Position numbers and translations under genes: made by a program. From Shewanella litorisediminis (GTDB lineage: Bacteria; Pseudomonadota; Gammaproteobacteria; Enterobacterales; Shewanellaceae), in the NCBI RefSeq assembly GCF_016834455.1, contig NZ_CP069213.1, positions 2,666,501 through 2,730,500 of the forward strand: DNA of 64,000 nt. The letters are read 5' to 3'. Below the pieces are notes generated by a model that saw only the letters and a program-made list of their open reading frames with translations, was not told the DNA's origin and did not search any database. Shown in pieces: positions 19,173 through 28,254 of the stretch; positions within the stretch are counted from its first letter, which is position 1; every line of letters starts with the position of its first letter.

Positions 19173-20862
19173 TGTCCTGTTGCAACCAATTCTTCACGAC
19201 TTGAGTGGAAAGCTCAGGTTCGTTGGCAACCAGAGCGCGGATAGCCTTAATCATATCATCATCTTTGTGCAGATTCGGGATGAGAATAGAGCCATCGTCG
19301 GCATAGCTGTATTCTGCATCGCTGGCATTGAGCATGCCCAGTGTGTCTGCGGCAAACTGATCTTCAATCTCTGCCAGTTCATGACCCAGGCGGCCATCAT
19401 CGGGCATATCGACCTTGTCGGTGAGCAGCAGTTTCTTCAGCAGTGGCCGCACAACAAAGAGGATAAGCACCAGGATTGCCAGAGAGCCGGAAGCCAGTTT
19501 CATGGCCTTCCAGAACCAGGGCTGTTCCCACATAGGCAGCTCTGGGACTTCCTCAACCAGCTGATCCATAAAGGGCACTGTGACGACTTCGATGCTGTCA
19601 CCCCGCTGACCACTGAAACCCACGGCGCCTTCAAGCAGACGACGAATATTGGCAAGCTCGGCCTCGGTGCGGGCAACACGATTTACCTGACCTTCGGTGT
19701 TGGCTTCACCGGTTTTATAGTCCACCGCCACGGATACACTCACCCGGCGCACCACGCCAACCTGTTGACGGGTGTGGCTGATGGTGGTGTCGAGCTCATA
19801 GTTACGGGTTGCTTCACGGTGTGAGTTGCCACTGGCCTGGGCCTTTTCCTGCGCTTCCTGCAGGGTTTGGGGAATGTTTGACTCCATTGGCGGCTGATTC
19901 GACAGCGCACCCGGGATCCCCATATTGGCTTCACCGTTGGTTTGGGTTTCCAGGGTCATTTCGCTGCGTACCGCCGGCAAATCCGGATTGAAACGCTTGG
20001 CGGTTTGTTCCACGGCGGTAAAGTCCATGGTCACATCCACCTGAGAGGTGTAATTTTCGGGCCCCAGGATGGGCATCAAAATGGCATCAACCTTGGCGCG
20101 GTATTCGGCCTCTTTTTGTTTGACGAGCTCGAGTTCACGGCGGGCACGGGCAGAAGCGCCGTCCTGACTGCCGGAGTTCAGCAAACGGCCGTTGGAGTCG
20201 GTCACTGTCACCCGGGTAGGCTCCAGACCCTGTACGGCAGACGCCACTATGTCGACAATGGCATCCACTTCTTCCTGACCAAGGCCACCACGACGACTGG
20301 TGACAACCACAGTGGCGCTGGCTTTGGACTGGTTACGGGCAAACACGTTTTCTTTGGGCAGCGCCAGAATTACTTTGGCACGACTGACGCTTTTCAGCTC
20401 TTCGATGGTGCGGGCGAGGTTTTGCTCCTGACTGTGCTTGAGTCTGGCCTGCTCCAGACGCTGACTCACGCCAAAACCCATGTCCTGACTCAGAAAGTCC
20501 TGATTGCTGGTACTGGCTGCATCCACACCGTTGCGGCTCAGCAGCAACCGGATGTCCTGATACTTATCTTCGGGGACTCGCAGCACGTCAAAATCCACCT
20601 GATAGGGGATTTTGTTTTTGTCGAGCACATCCAGCACCTGGATCATTTCCTGGGCTTCAAACTTACCCAAGGGGCGATATTCAGGCTCCTGTGCCCACAT
20701 CATGACAAACACCGCCAATGCCAAACAAATGGCAAGGGCCAGGATCATGGTGACCTGCCGCAGCATATCGGCGCTGCCGAGGTTACCCAGCATCCCGGAT
20801 TTGTTTTCCTGTTGTACACCGCTCATGCCGCTGTCGGTGCTGACGATCATATCTGTGCTCAC
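19165..20862 (-). CDS. fliF: Flagellar M-ring protein FliF
   Basis: FliF forms the MS-ring in the inner membrane, the first scaffold of the basal body. The 565 residues contain an N-terminal membrane helix (TMILALAICLALAVFVMMWA, about 37-57), periplasmic ring-building motifs (including the lipoprotein YscJ-like domain and the segment VDVTMDFTAVEQTAKRFNPD), a second membrane helix near 455-475 (LASGSLAILVLILFVVRPLL) and the C-terminal FliG-binding tail. The start is GTG at 20862 with AAGGA eight bases upstream. Confidence 0.97.
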   Translation of the reverse strand: MSTDMIVSTDSGMSGVQQENKSGMLGNLGSADMLRQVTMILALAICLALAVFVMMWAQEPEYRPLGKFEAQEMIQVLDVLDKNKIPYQVDFDVLRVPEDKYQDIRLLLSRNGVDAASTSNQDFLSQDMGFGVSQRLEQARLKHSQEQNLARTIEELKSVSRAKVILALPKENVFARNQSKASATVVVTSRRGGLGQEEVDAIVDIVASAVQGLEPTRVTVTDSNGRLLNSGSQDGASARARRELELVKQKEAEYRAKVDAILMPILGPENYTSQVDVTMDFTAVEQTAKRFNPDLPAVRSEMTLETQTNGEANMGIPGALSNQPPMESNIPQTLQEAQEKAQASGNSHREATRNYELDTTISHTRQQVGVVRRVSVSVAVDYKTGEANTEGQVNRVARTEAELANIRRLLEGAVGFSGQRGDSIEVVTVPFMDQLVEEVPELPMWEQPWFWKAMKLASGSLAILVLILFVVRPLLKKLLLTDKVDMPDDGRLGHELAEIEDQFAADTLGMLNASDAEYSYADDGSILIPNLHKDDDMIKAIRALVANEPELSTQVVKNWLQQDNG

Positions 20863-20886
20863 GTTCAGTATCCTTCAGTGGCCGCT

Positions 20887-21222
20887 TTAAACGGGCATGC
20901 TCATGATTTCTTTATAGGCTTCGACCAGCTTGTTACGCACCTGCACCGTTGCCTCAAAGGCGACGCTGGATTTTTCCCGGGCAATGACAGTATCAGACAG
21001 GGTTACACGGGTGTCACCCATGTCGAGTCTGGTCGCCAGGCTTGAAGAGTTTTGCTGCAACTCATTCACATGGCCTACCGCATTGGCAAGCAGACTGGCA
21101 AAGTCAGCGCCACTGGTGTTACCGACCTGACGAAGCGGTTGTGGCTCAATACCCATGGAAGGACTGAGTTCGCCCTGGAGTTTCTGCATTTCCTGCATGA
21201 ATGAAGATGGACCTATTTGCAT
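20887..21222 (-). CDS. fliE: Flagellar hook-basal body protein FliE
   Basis: FliE is the adapter between the MS-ring and the rod. The 111-residue protein has the normal length and the family C-terminus (SVAFEATVQVRNKLVEAYKEIMSMPV). It begins the fliEFGHIJ unit and has a well-formed sigma-54 promoter about 55 bases upstream. No N-terminal signal is present, as expected for an export-apparatus substrate. Confidence 0.96.
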   Translation of the reverse strand: MQIGPSSFMQEMQKLQGELSPSMGIEPQPLRQVGNTSGADFASLLANAVGHVNELQQNSSSLATRLDMGDTRVTLSDTVIAREKSSVAFEATVQVRNKLVEAYKEIMSMPV

Positions 21223-21276
21223 ATGCTGCTCCCTTCGCCATGAAATTGACGGGATAAATCGCTGATATCGGGGTAC

Positions 21277-21293
21277 TGCAAAAGCCTTGCCAA
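21277..21293 (-). promoter_or_regulatory. Candidate sigma-54 promoter of fliE operon
   Basis: The minus strand reads TTGGCAA-GGCTT-TTGCAG, with the invariant GG and GC pairs at proper spacing. It sits between the flrC terminator and fliE, so fliEFGHIJ is probably transcribed independently under FlrC or FlrA control. Confidence 0.78.
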
Positions 21294-21300
21294 TAAACTA

Positions 21301-21325
21301 AAAAAGCAGGCCAAGCCTGCTTTTT
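21301..21325 (-). terminator. Rho-independent terminator after flrC
   Basis: The two arms AAAAAGCAGG and CCTGCTTTTT are perfectly complementary around a five-base loop, followed on the minus strand by a T run. It lies 20 bases after the flrC stop codon and just ahead of the fliE promoter. Confidence 0.85.
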
Positions 21326-21345
21326 GTGATGTTTTTGCCCAAATA

Positions 21346-22686
21346 TCAGGCAGGTAGCTGAATACCCATTTCCCGCATACGGGCCATTTTATACCTGAGG
21401 GTTCTGGCACTGATCCCCAGCCGCTCGGCCACCAATTTGCGGCTGCCGCGGCACTGGCTGAGGGTCTCAAGGATTATCACGTGTTCCTGGGCCTTGAGCT
21501 CATCCCCCAATCCTTCGGGCTCGGACTTGATGGCCGTTTCTTCGTGGGTGATTTGGGTGACATCCATGGCATCAATAATGATGTCATGCACACCTATCTT
21601 AACGCCGGCAGACAGGATCAGCGCCCGCTGCACCACGTTATCGAGTTCTCGGACATTCCCCGGCCACCGATGCGCCAGCAATCTGCGACAGGCTGCTTCA
21701 TCAAATTCAGGAACCTCTGTCCCCAGACGCTCTGCGTGGCGGGCCAGCAAATGCCGCGCCAGCGGCAAAATGTCCTTTGGTCGCTGGTTCAGTGCCGGCC
21801 AGGTCAGTGGGAATACGTTGATACGGTAATAGAGGTCTTCACGGAAATCCCCCCGCTCCGCCATGGCCTTGAGCTCGCGGTTGGAGGTGGCAAGTACCCG
21901 CACATCCAGCTTGATGGTTTTACGGCCACCGAGGCGCTCGACTTCCCGCTCCTGCAATACCCGCAGCAACTTCGCCTGCAAGCCCAGGTCCATTTCGGAG
22001 ATTTCATCCAGCAGCAAGGTGCCACCCTGGGCCTGCTCGAATTTTCCGGGACACGCCTGATAGGCTCCTGTAAAGGCGCCTTTTTCATAACCAAACAGGG
22101 TAGCTTCCAGCATGTTTTCCGGGATGGCTGCGCAGTTGATGGCCACGAAGGGACCATCTGAGCGCAAACTTTGCTTATGGATATAGCGTGCCAGCACTTC
22201 TTTACCTGAGCCTGAGGGCCCGAGGATCATCACAGATGCCTCGGACTTGGCCACCCGCCCGGCGAGGGCAAGCAGCGCCTGACTGCGCTCATCGGCAACC
22301 ACAGGCGCACCGGTATCGGCTTGTGCAGGCATGTAGCGACTGACCTGATTAAGCAGCACTTCGGGTGAAAACGGCTTGGCGAGATAATCCACTGCACCGA
22401 GTTTGATGGCACTCACGGCGCTGTCTATGGTGGCGAAGGCTGTCATCAGCAATAAGGGAACTTTGGGATGATGCTGCCGTAAGTAGGCCAACAGCCCCAT
22501 GCCGCCTATGCCTTGCATCTGCACGTCGCTGATAACCATATCAAAACGTGATTCTTTCAACGCAAGAATGGCTTCTTCGGCACTGGGCAGCGCCACACAG
22601 TCAAACTGCGCCAGCATCAGGGTGTCGAGCAGTGCCTCGCGCAGAGACGCATCGTCCTCGACAAGTAGCAGTCTGCCTTCAGGCAT
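21346..22686 (-). CDS. flrC: Sigma-54 dependent flagellar response regulator FlrC
   Basis: FlrC is the NtrC-type activator, phosphorylated by FlrB, that turns on hook and basal-body operons. The 446 residues comprise a receiver domain with Asp54 in FDMVISDVQMQG, an AAA+ domain (Walker A GPSGSGKE, sigma-54 contact loop GAFTGA, LLLDEISEMDLGLQAKLLRVLQ), and a Fis-type helix-turn-helix at the C-terminus (SRKLVAERLGISARTLRYKMARM). It overlaps flrB by eight bases and is closed by a strong terminator. Confidence 0.96.
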   Translation of the reverse strand: MPEGRLLLVEDDASLREALLDTLMLAQFDCVALPSAEEAILALKESRFDMVISDVQMQGIGGMGLLAYLRQHHPKVPLLLMTAFATIDSAVSAIKLGAVDYLAKPFSPEVLLNQVSRYMPAQADTGAPVVADERSQALLALAGRVAKSEASVMILGPSGSGKEVLARYIHKQSLRSDGPFVAINCAAIPENMLEATLFGYEKGAFTGAYQACPGKFEQAQGGTLLLDEISEMDLGLQAKLLRVLQEREVERLGGRKTIKLDVRVLATSNRELKAMAERGDFREDLYYRINVFPLTWPALNQRPKDILPLARHLLARHAERLGTEVPEFDEAACRRLLAHRWPGNVRELDNVVQRALILSAGVKIGVHDIIIDAMDVTQITHEETAIKSEPEGLGDELKAQEHVIILETLSQCRGSRKLVAERLGISARTLRYKMARMREMGIQLPA

Positions 22687-23752
22687 GGCTAACCTCCTTT
22701 ACTGAATCTTCTGAAATCACGGGGAATTTAAGCATGACACTGCAGCCACGATTGGATGCACATTGCATTTTCAGCTCACCGCCGTGGTTACGCACCACTG
22801 TCTGTACCACAGCAAGTCCAAGGCCTGTGCCCTGTGCCTTGGTGGTGAAAAAGGGCTCCATGACCTGCTGCTCGCTGCCCGACTCCAATCCTTTGCCATC
22901 GTCAACCACCGCCAGCACCAGACGTCCATCGTGCACACTGCCATGAAGCAGTATGTGGCGGGCCCCCGCTTCCAGGCTGTTCATCAAAAGATTATTAATG
23001 GCTGAACTCAATGCGCTCTGGGAAGCGGCCATCATTGCACCAAGGGATTCATCCTGAAACCGCAAGGCACAGGCTTTATCTGCGGCGATGGGCTCACAGG
23101 TTGCCAGCACCGGGGCGATAATGTCAGCCAACGACATGGGTGACATGGGGGCTTCCACCTTGCCCCTTGCCATCAACAACATGTCGTTCACCTGTCGCTC
23201 CAGCTCATTGAGCCGGTCCACCAGCTTTTGTTGGAAGCGACTGCGGGAGTCATGGCTCAGCTTGGGACTGGCAAGGTTTGCTGCATACAGCAGCGCGGCC
23301 GACAGGGGGGTTCTGATTTGATGTGCAAGCGTGGCGACCATTTTTCCGAGGGCAGAAAGACGTTGCAGATGAGCAAGATTACGCTGCAATAAGCGGGTTT
23401 CGGTCAAGTCGGTCAGCAGAATCAGCTGCCCGGGTTCCAATGGCGTAATGGCCAGTTTGACTCTGCGGCCATTCTTCAGCGAGACCTCATGGCCATCGTC
23501 ATCCTGAGGCGAAAAGGCTCTGGCGATGACGCTGAGCCAGCGCTCACCTTCCAAAGGCCGGTCAAGCAGTTCAACCGCCACGGGATTCGCCAGAGTGACA
23601 ATGCCATCGGCATTCAGGATAACCACGCCAGAGGGCATTGCTTCGAGGATCTGCGCCATTTGCTGGGCAGATGCAACACCGCTGGGCTTCACCTCTTTAA
23701 GATGAGTCCGCGCCGGAAAGTCGGCTATCTTGGCTAAAGCTTTGGTGGCCAT
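22679..23752 (-). CDS. flrB: Flagellar sensor histidine kinase FlrB
   Basis: FlrB is the cytoplasmic histidine kinase partner of FlrC. The 357 residues have a PAS-like N-terminal domain (MPSGVVILNADGIVTLANPVAVELL, about 40-65), a dimerisation domain with the phospho-acceptor histidine in LAHQIRTPLSAAL, and a catalytic ATPase domain with VDDGKGLESG and GTGLGLAVVQTVV. No membrane helices are visible, which fits the family. Directly upstream lie a sigma-54 promoter and a perfect inverted repeat that reaches into the ribosome binding region (separate entries). Confidence 0.95.
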   Translation of the reverse strand: MATKALAKIADFPARTHLKEVKPSGVASAQQMAQILEAMPSGVVILNADGIVTLANPVAVELLDRPLEGERWLSVIARAFSPQDDDGHEVSLKNGRRVKLAITPLEPGQLILLTDLTETRLLQRNLAHLQRLSALGKMVATLAHQIRTPLSAALLYAANLASPKLSHDSRSRFQQKLVDRLNELERQVNDMLLMARGKVEAPMSPMSLADIIAPVLATCEPIAADKACALRFQDESLGAMMAASQSALSSAINNLLMNSLEAGARHILLHGSVHDGRLVLAVVDDGKGLESGSEQQVMEPFFTTKAQGTGLGLAVVQTVVRNHGGELKMQCASNRGCSVMLKFPVISEDSVKEVSHA

Positions 23753-23755
23753 GGA

Positions 23756-23787
23756 AACCCCGTCAAAATTACGTTATTGACGGGGTT
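23756..23787. repeat. 11-bp perfect inverted repeat at the flrB start
   Basis: AACCCCGTCAA and TTGACGGGGTT are perfectly complementary and are separated by ten bases (23767-23776). On the minus strand the second arm contains the GGGG that would serve as ribosome binding site, three to nine bases ahead of the flrB ATG. The first arm overlaps the expected start of transcription from the sigma-54 promoter at 23789-23805. It is not followed by a long T run, so it is a poor terminator. It could be a protein operator or an RNA hairpin in any read-through transcript from flrA. Confidence 0.75.
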
Positions 23788-23788
23788 A

Positions 23789-23805
23789 ATGCAGGGACTG
23801 TGCCA
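23789..23805 (-). promoter_or_regulatory. Candidate sigma-54 promoter of flrBC
   Basis: The minus strand reads TGGCAC-AGTCC-CTGCAT, a full -24 match and a -12 box with one deviation (CTGCA for TTGCA). It is about 40 bases ahead of flrB. In Vibrio, flrBC is a sigma-54 class II operon switched on by FlrA, whose gene is immediately upstream here. Confidence 0.78.
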
Positions 23806-23844
23806 GAGTAGAAATTTAGTAAATTGGGTGGGAGATGAGTAAAA

Positions 23845-25275
23845 TTAGTCCTTACTCATCCCATACTTACGCATTTTTTCAACCAGAGTGGTTCTGCGGA
23901 TCCCCAGCATTTCAGCTGCGCGGGCAACGACGTTATCCTGCTGCTCCAACGCCTGACGGATCATGTCGATTTCAAGCTCGGCCAGCAAATCTTTAAGATT
24001 TACCCCTTCCGGAGGCAATTCGCTTGGGAAGCGGGTTTCCGGAATTTCCACCGGCTCATCATCGTTGAAGATAGATGCCAGCGCATCGCGCTCCAACATC
24101 TCTTCGCTGACTTCGACACAATACTCGGGTACGTCGATGTGTCGATACTTAACGGGCAGATCGTTCACATCCACCAAACCACCCGGATACAGGATAGTCA
24201 GGCGTTCAACCAGATTGGAGAGTTCGCGGACGTTACCCGACCAATCATGTTCTTTGAGAGATTCAATGGCGCGCTGGGTGAAACGCACCTTGCCGCGGCC
24301 TTCGTTGAAGACGCGACTGACCAGCTCCTGCAGCAGCAGAGGAATGTCATCACAGCGCTCCGACAGTGACGGCATTTCAATGGGGAACACGTTGAGACGA
24401 TAGAAGAGATCCTCACGGAACTCATTATTTTCTATCATGTTTTCAAGGTTTCTGTGAGTTGCTGCCACCACGCGGACATTGGCCTGAATGGGTTTACTGC
24501 CACCCACGCGCTCAAATACGCGCTCCTGCAACACGCGCAGCAGTTTTACCTGCATGGCAAGGGGCATATCACCGATTTCATCCAGAAACAGGGTACCGCC
24601 TTCAGCCAGTTCAAAGCGTCCCTTACGGGAGCTGATGGCTCCGGTAAATGACCCTTTTTCATGGCCAAAGAGTTCACTTTCAAGCAATTCCGGTGGAATA
24701 GCCCCACAGTTGACGGGAATAAAAGGACCGTCTCGACGCTCTGACAGATAATGGATATTGCGTGCAACCACTTCTTTACCGGTACCGGACTGGCCAAGCA
24801 CCAATACAGTCGCATCCGATGGCGCAACCTGACTGATGAGATGACGCACGTTGACAATGCCTTCACTGCGGCCAACGAGGCTGCGGAATAACTTGGTCTG
24901 GTTGCCGCTGGTGGGTACATCCGGGCGCTTCTGCTGGCCAAAGACCTGACAGAAGTGCAGCAATTCGGTAAGTTGGGGGTAGTTGAATGGCTCTTCAATG
25001 CTACCGATAAGATTTGCGCTCAGATCATCTGTTGCGCCCAGCAGTAAAATCGGCTGCCAGGGCATTTTGGTGGCAAACACTTTTACCTGCTCCAATGGCA
25101 GGGATTCAAGGTCAACAATCAGTGCCCGAAAACGGGTTTCCTTGACGGCTTGTTCCAGGCCACTTGGGTCCAGGGTCTCTAGTTGTTCACCTAAAAACTC
25201 AAGAATGCAGGAAAGACGACCGATACGTTCGGTCTGGTTTCCTACAAGCAAAATTCTCTGGTCTGTCTGCATCAT
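23845..25275 (-). CDS. flrA: Flagellar master activator FlrA (FleQ family)
   Basis: FlrA is the sigma-54 enhancer-binding protein at the top of the polar flagellar hierarchy. The 476 residues have a FleQ-type N-terminal receiver-like domain that lacks the usual aspartate pocket, an AAA+ domain with Walker A GQSGTGKE and LFLDEIGDMPLAMQVKLLRVLQ, and a C-terminal Fis-like helix-turn-helix (VVARAAEMLGIRRTTLVEKMRKYGM). The sigma-54 contact loop reads GSFTGA instead of the commoner GAFTGA. It stands alone between fliS and flrB. Two adjacent ATG codons are possible starts. FlhG is expected to antagonise it. Confidence 0.96.
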   Translation of the reverse strand: MMQTDQRILLVGNQTERIGRLSCILEFLGEQLETLDPSGLEQAVKETRFRALIVDLESLPLEQVKVFATKMPWQPILLLGATDDLSANLIGSIEEPFNYPQLTELLHFCQVFGQQKRPDVPTSGNQTKLFRSLVGRSEGIVNVRHLISQVAPSDATVLVLGQSGTGKEVVARNIHYLSERRDGPFIPVNCGAIPPELLESELFGHEKGSFTGAISSRKGRFELAEGGTLFLDEIGDMPLAMQVKLLRVLQERVFERVGGSKPIQANVRVVAATHRNLENMIENNEFREDLFYRLNVFPIEMPSLSERCDDIPLLLQELVSRVFNEGRGKVRFTQRAIESLKEHDWSGNVRELSNLVERLTILYPGGLVDVNDLPVKYRHIDVPEYCVEVSEEMLERDALASIFNDDEPVEIPETRFPSELPPEGVNLKDLLAELEIDMIRQALEQQDNVVARAAEMLGIRRTTLVEKMRKYGMSKD

Positions 25276-25512
25276 TCAGTTGGCCGTAACGCTCGAATTT
25301 CTAACGAATCGCATTAATTATTGGTGTTCGTTGCTCACAGGGCGTCAATGCTGTTACTCCGGGAAAACTGCCGGTCATTCACACCATGTCGAATATTGTA
25401 TTATCGGCAGTCGAGAAGCAAGTCTCTGCTTTACAATAAACTCTTTTGCTTCTGATTCTAGACCAATTTTCCCGCGCTTCCGACCCTTTTGGTCAATTCT
25501 CTGGCTAATGTC

Positions 25513-25540
25513 AAAAAAGGCGCATTCACAGCGCCTTTTT
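25513..25540. terminator. Bidirectional-looking terminator after fliS
   Basis: AAAAAGGCGC and GCGCCTTTTT flank a seven-base loop, giving T runs on both strands. On the minus strand it lies 25 bases after the fliS stop and so closes the flagellin-fliD-fliS region ahead of flrA. The rest of the 289-base gap between flrA and fliS holds no gene that I can support. Confidence 0.85.
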
Positions 25541-25564
25541 ATCGGGGGAAATTATGAGCAAAAA

Positions 25565-25975
25565 TCAAACAGCTTCGTCGTGGGAAGTGATGTTATGTTG
25601 CTCTGCCGGGATGGCATCCCAACCTTCTTTTATGTCCCTTAAAATCGCCATGACATCATCTATGGCCTGGGGATCGTTGTTGAGGTTGGCCTCACTGATT
25701 TTACGCAGCATAAAATCGTAAAGGTCACCCAGGTTTTGGGCTATTTCACCGCCAGCTTCCATATTCAGGCTGTTTGACAAACCCGTAATAATACCTATGG
25801 CCTTATTGATGAAAATCCCTTTATTGGTTAAGTCATTCTGCTCAATCGCGTAACGACTCTGTGCCAGACGCTCCAGCGCGCCTGCAAACATCATCTGAAT
25901 GATACGGTGGGGGGACGCGACGGCAATTTCACTTTCCAGTGATACCTTGCGATACGATTGCAGTGACCCTCTCAT
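25565..25975 (-). CDS. fliS: Flagellin export chaperone FliS
   Basis: FliS binds flagellin in the cytoplasm and prevents its early polymerisation before export. The 136-residue helical protein carries the family core SPHRIIQMMFAGALERLAQSRYAIEQND and the segment INKAIGIITGLSNSLNMEAGGEIAQNLGDLYDFMLRKI. It follows the FlaI/FliT-like gene by six bases and is last in the fliD unit. Confidence 0.96.
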   Translation of the reverse strand: MRGSLQSYRKVSLESEIAVASPHRIIQMMFAGALERLAQSRYAIEQNDLTNKGIFINKAIGIITGLSNSLNMEAGGEIAQNLGDLYDFMLRKISEANLNNDPQAIDDVMAILRDIKEGWDAIPAEQHNITSHDEAV

Positions 25976-25981
25976 ATGTAC

Positions 25982-26302
25982 CTACCTATTTGCATCGATT
26001 GTTCTGTAAACATTGAGTTGGCGTTTACTTTTACTGCCGGCATGCAACAATTGCTGCCTGTGCTCACGAAGGGCGGTGGCCTTGGCCAAAAACTCCTGAC
26101 TCAATCGCAACTCCTTATTCAGGAAGTATCGATCTTCGACTTCGTGGTCACCGTCTATCTTTTGCAATAAAAATTGACGCTTGAGAATCATCTCTTGCAA
26201 TTGCGATACCAAGTCATCGGCACTTTCATCTTCAGCGGTGATTTTCTCCAGTTTTTCAAACAGTAAAATTAAACTGCTATTGAGCGCTTCAAGTTCGTGC
26301 AT
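25982..26302 (-). CDS. Small flagellar protein, FlaI/FliT-like
   Basis: The 106-residue protein is wholly helical and charged with no signal or membrane segment. It sits between fliD and fliS, the place of flaI in Vibrio polar flagellar loci and of fliT in enteric bacteria. FliT is the chaperone of the cap protein FliD and also modulates regulators. I see no decisive motif, and these proteins conserve little sequence. The function rests on position, size and helical character. A plain name such as FliT-like would be safe. Confidence 0.7.
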   Translation of the reverse strand: MHELEALNSSLILLFEKLEKITAEDESADDLVSQLQEMILKRQFLLQKIDGDHEVEDRYFLNKELRLSQEFLAKATALREHRQQLLHAGSKSKRQLNVYRTIDANR

Positions 26303-26331
26303 GTCGTTCTCCGGGTGATGCTCTATTCAGT

Positions 26332-27696
26332 TTAGTCTTTTACCACGCCAGGGAGCGAGTTGAGTCTGTCAATCAGGCCTGTGGATTGTTGGTTGAGGCT
26401 CGCAACCACCAAATCCATCGCGTTAAACTGTTTAAACAAACGTGCTTCCAGTGCATCCATCTTCCGGGTGAAGGCTTCGCGCTGATCATCAAGACGCTGT
26501 TTTTCACTGTTATAGGTATCGTTGCGGGTACTGATTACACCACCCGCCTTGGTATAAGTGCTGGCAAGATCCGAGAGACGGTTGGCAAGGCCCGTATCTT
26601 CGGTAGAAAACAAACCTTCCAGCGAGCTCATGTCTTCGGCGATGGCTTTATCCAGCTTGGTGCTGTCAATTTCCAGCTTGCCATAACGGTCGGTCTTGAT
26701 ACCCATATCATAAAGGGCAACCGTTTTACCATTGACATCGACCCGTTCACTGACCATCTTACGCAGCTGTGACTCCAGGGAACGAATCATGGCATCACCT
26801 TGTAACGCAGAGGCTTTTTTCTTATCCGCATCGTAGGATGACAGCTTGTTGATGGAATCAATCAAGGCGTTATAGGCATCGACGAAGCCCGTGACGTTTG
26901 CCTTCACCGCTTCGTCATCCTGAGAGATAGTCAGAGTCCCGACCTCTCCAATATCGGCCTTGGTCAGCTCAAGGGTTACACCCGTGATAGCACCTTTCAC
27001 CTCATTGCTGCCAGAAGTGATCTTTTGATTGTCGACGTAAAGAATGGCGTCCTGCGCCGTTTGCAGTTCGGACAGACTGGTGCCATTGAACATGTCGTTC
27101 AGACCGGTACCCGTGGTATCAGTGGCTGTCACGCTGATTTGATTGGCTGTGCCTGTTTCTTCCGAAGAAAACACCAGACGGCTGCCTGCATCACTGGTAA
27201 TGACGGTCGCAATTACCCCTTTGTTATCGCTGGCATCATTAATTTTTTTGGCAATGGCATTTAAATCGTCGGCAGGGTCAACATCGACGCCAAAGCTTTC
27301 ACCATTCACAGTGAAGTCAAGACGGCCCTCGCCCACTGTATCGGTTGCTGCTGCGGTATTGGAACCCGCAACCTTATGGGAAAAAGCTAATTGCTCTACT
27401 TTGATGGAATACGTGCCGCTTTGGGCAAATTTATCAGCCGTCGCTTTAAAATAGAGACTGTCACCGGTGGAGACTTTACGAATACTGAGTTCACTGCCCT
27501 TTTGCAGCTTTTTCAGGGCATCCTGAAATTTGGCCAGTTCGCTCTTTAAGGTACCTATGGCAGAAACCTTGGCATTGATAGTGTCCTCTGTTCGGTTAAA
27601 CAGGGCTTCCTTGGGCGCTTTCTCTGCGTTAACAATGGCCGAAACCATGTCATTGATGGGCAGATTAGAGCCAATTCCGGTTGCAGTTAATGCCAT
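26332..27696 (-). CDS. fliD: Flagellar filament cap protein FliD
   Basis: FliD forms the cap at the filament tip under which flagellin assembles. The 454 residues have the N-terminal signature GIGSNLPINDMVSAIVNAEKAP, a variable exposed middle region rich in Thr, Asp and Gly, and a C-terminal helical region (DDQREAFTRKMDALEARLFKQFNAMDLVVASLNQQ) that pairs with the N-terminus. Length is typical for short-filament polar systems. It lies 25 bases after flaG. Confidence 0.96.
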   Translation of the reverse strand: MALTATGIGSNLPINDMVSAIVNAEKAPKEALFNRTEDTINAKVSAIGTLKSELAKFQDALKKLQKGSELSIRKVSTGDSLYFKATADKFAQSGTYSIKVEQLAFSHKVAGSNTAAATDTVGEGRLDFTVNGESFGVDVDPADDLNAIAKKINDASDNKGVIATVITSDAGSRLVFSSEETGTANQISVTATDTTGTGLNDMFNGTSLSELQTAQDAILYVDNQKITSGSNEVKGAITGVTLELTKADIGEVGTLTISQDDEAVKANVTGFVDAYNALIDSINKLSSYDADKKKASALQGDAMIRSLESQLRKMVSERVDVNGKTVALYDMGIKTDRYGKLEIDSTKLDKAIAEDMSSLEGLFSTEDTGLANRLSDLASTYTKAGGVISTRNDTYNSEKQRLDDQREAFTRKMDALEARLFKQFNAMDLVVASLNQQSTGLIDRLNSLPGVVKD

Positions 27697-27721
27697 ATCG
27701 ACCTCGTATTACGGGTGCACC

Positions 27722-28129
27722 TCAAGCCTCGGTTTTCATCAGAAGCCCAGTGACTTCCAATAATTTTTGGGCAATTTTAAGTGCTTCTTCACTTGGGATC
27801 TGCCTGATGACGTCTCCCGATGCTATATCCAGCACACTGACTACAGGTTGCCCGGATGTCTCATCCACCCGAAACTCCAACCCCTTTTGCATCATAGACA
27901 TCATAGTAGACATCTCTTCAGCAATGGCAGCCAGCTGTTCTTTTTCTGCGTCAGCCTTGTCGTTCTGTTCCTCTGCCTTGGCATTTGCCTGGCCGGCGTC
28001 AACCGGTTGGGCAAGATCAGCGCGGTTAAGCTCTGCATCCTTTGGTGCCAAAGGTTTGACAGGTGCCGCTGCGAGCTCAGTTCGCTGGTGTTGCTGTGGC
28101 ACTGTGGCGCCAGCTAATGCAATATCCAT
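27722..28129 (-). CDS. flaG: FlaG family protein
   Basis: FlaG proteins are small cytoplasmic or exported factors that affect filament length. The 135 residues have a variable charged N-terminus (to about residue 75) and the conserved FlaG core MMQKGLEFRVDETSGQPVVSVLDIASGDVIRQIPSEEALKIAQKL. It stands between the second flagellin and fliD, the usual place in Vibrio and Shewanella. The family assignment is good; its exact role is less certain. Confidence 0.9.
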   Translation of the reverse strand: MDIALAGATVPQQHQRTELAAAPVKPLAPKDAELNRADLAQPVDAGQANAKAEEQNDKADAEKEQLAAIAEEMSTMMSMMQKGLEFRVDETSGQPVVSVLDIASGDVIRQIPSEEALKIAQKLLEVTGLLMKTEA

Positions 28130-28254
28130 ACCTCACCTCATACCTTTTTGGCCAGATATCGCGAACTCATCGGGATATCGTGACTGATTTCCAGATATGG
28201 CAAAGGGAGATCCGTTGCCGAACCTCCCTTCGCCGTGCTTCAATCCCTGAGAAA

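Noticed and set aside
25395..25440. GCCGATAA on the minus strand ahead of flrA with TAAAG further upstream
   Set aside because: The spacing between the boxes is 17 bases instead of 11, so it is not a valid FliA promoter. A master activator is also not expected to depend on FliA.
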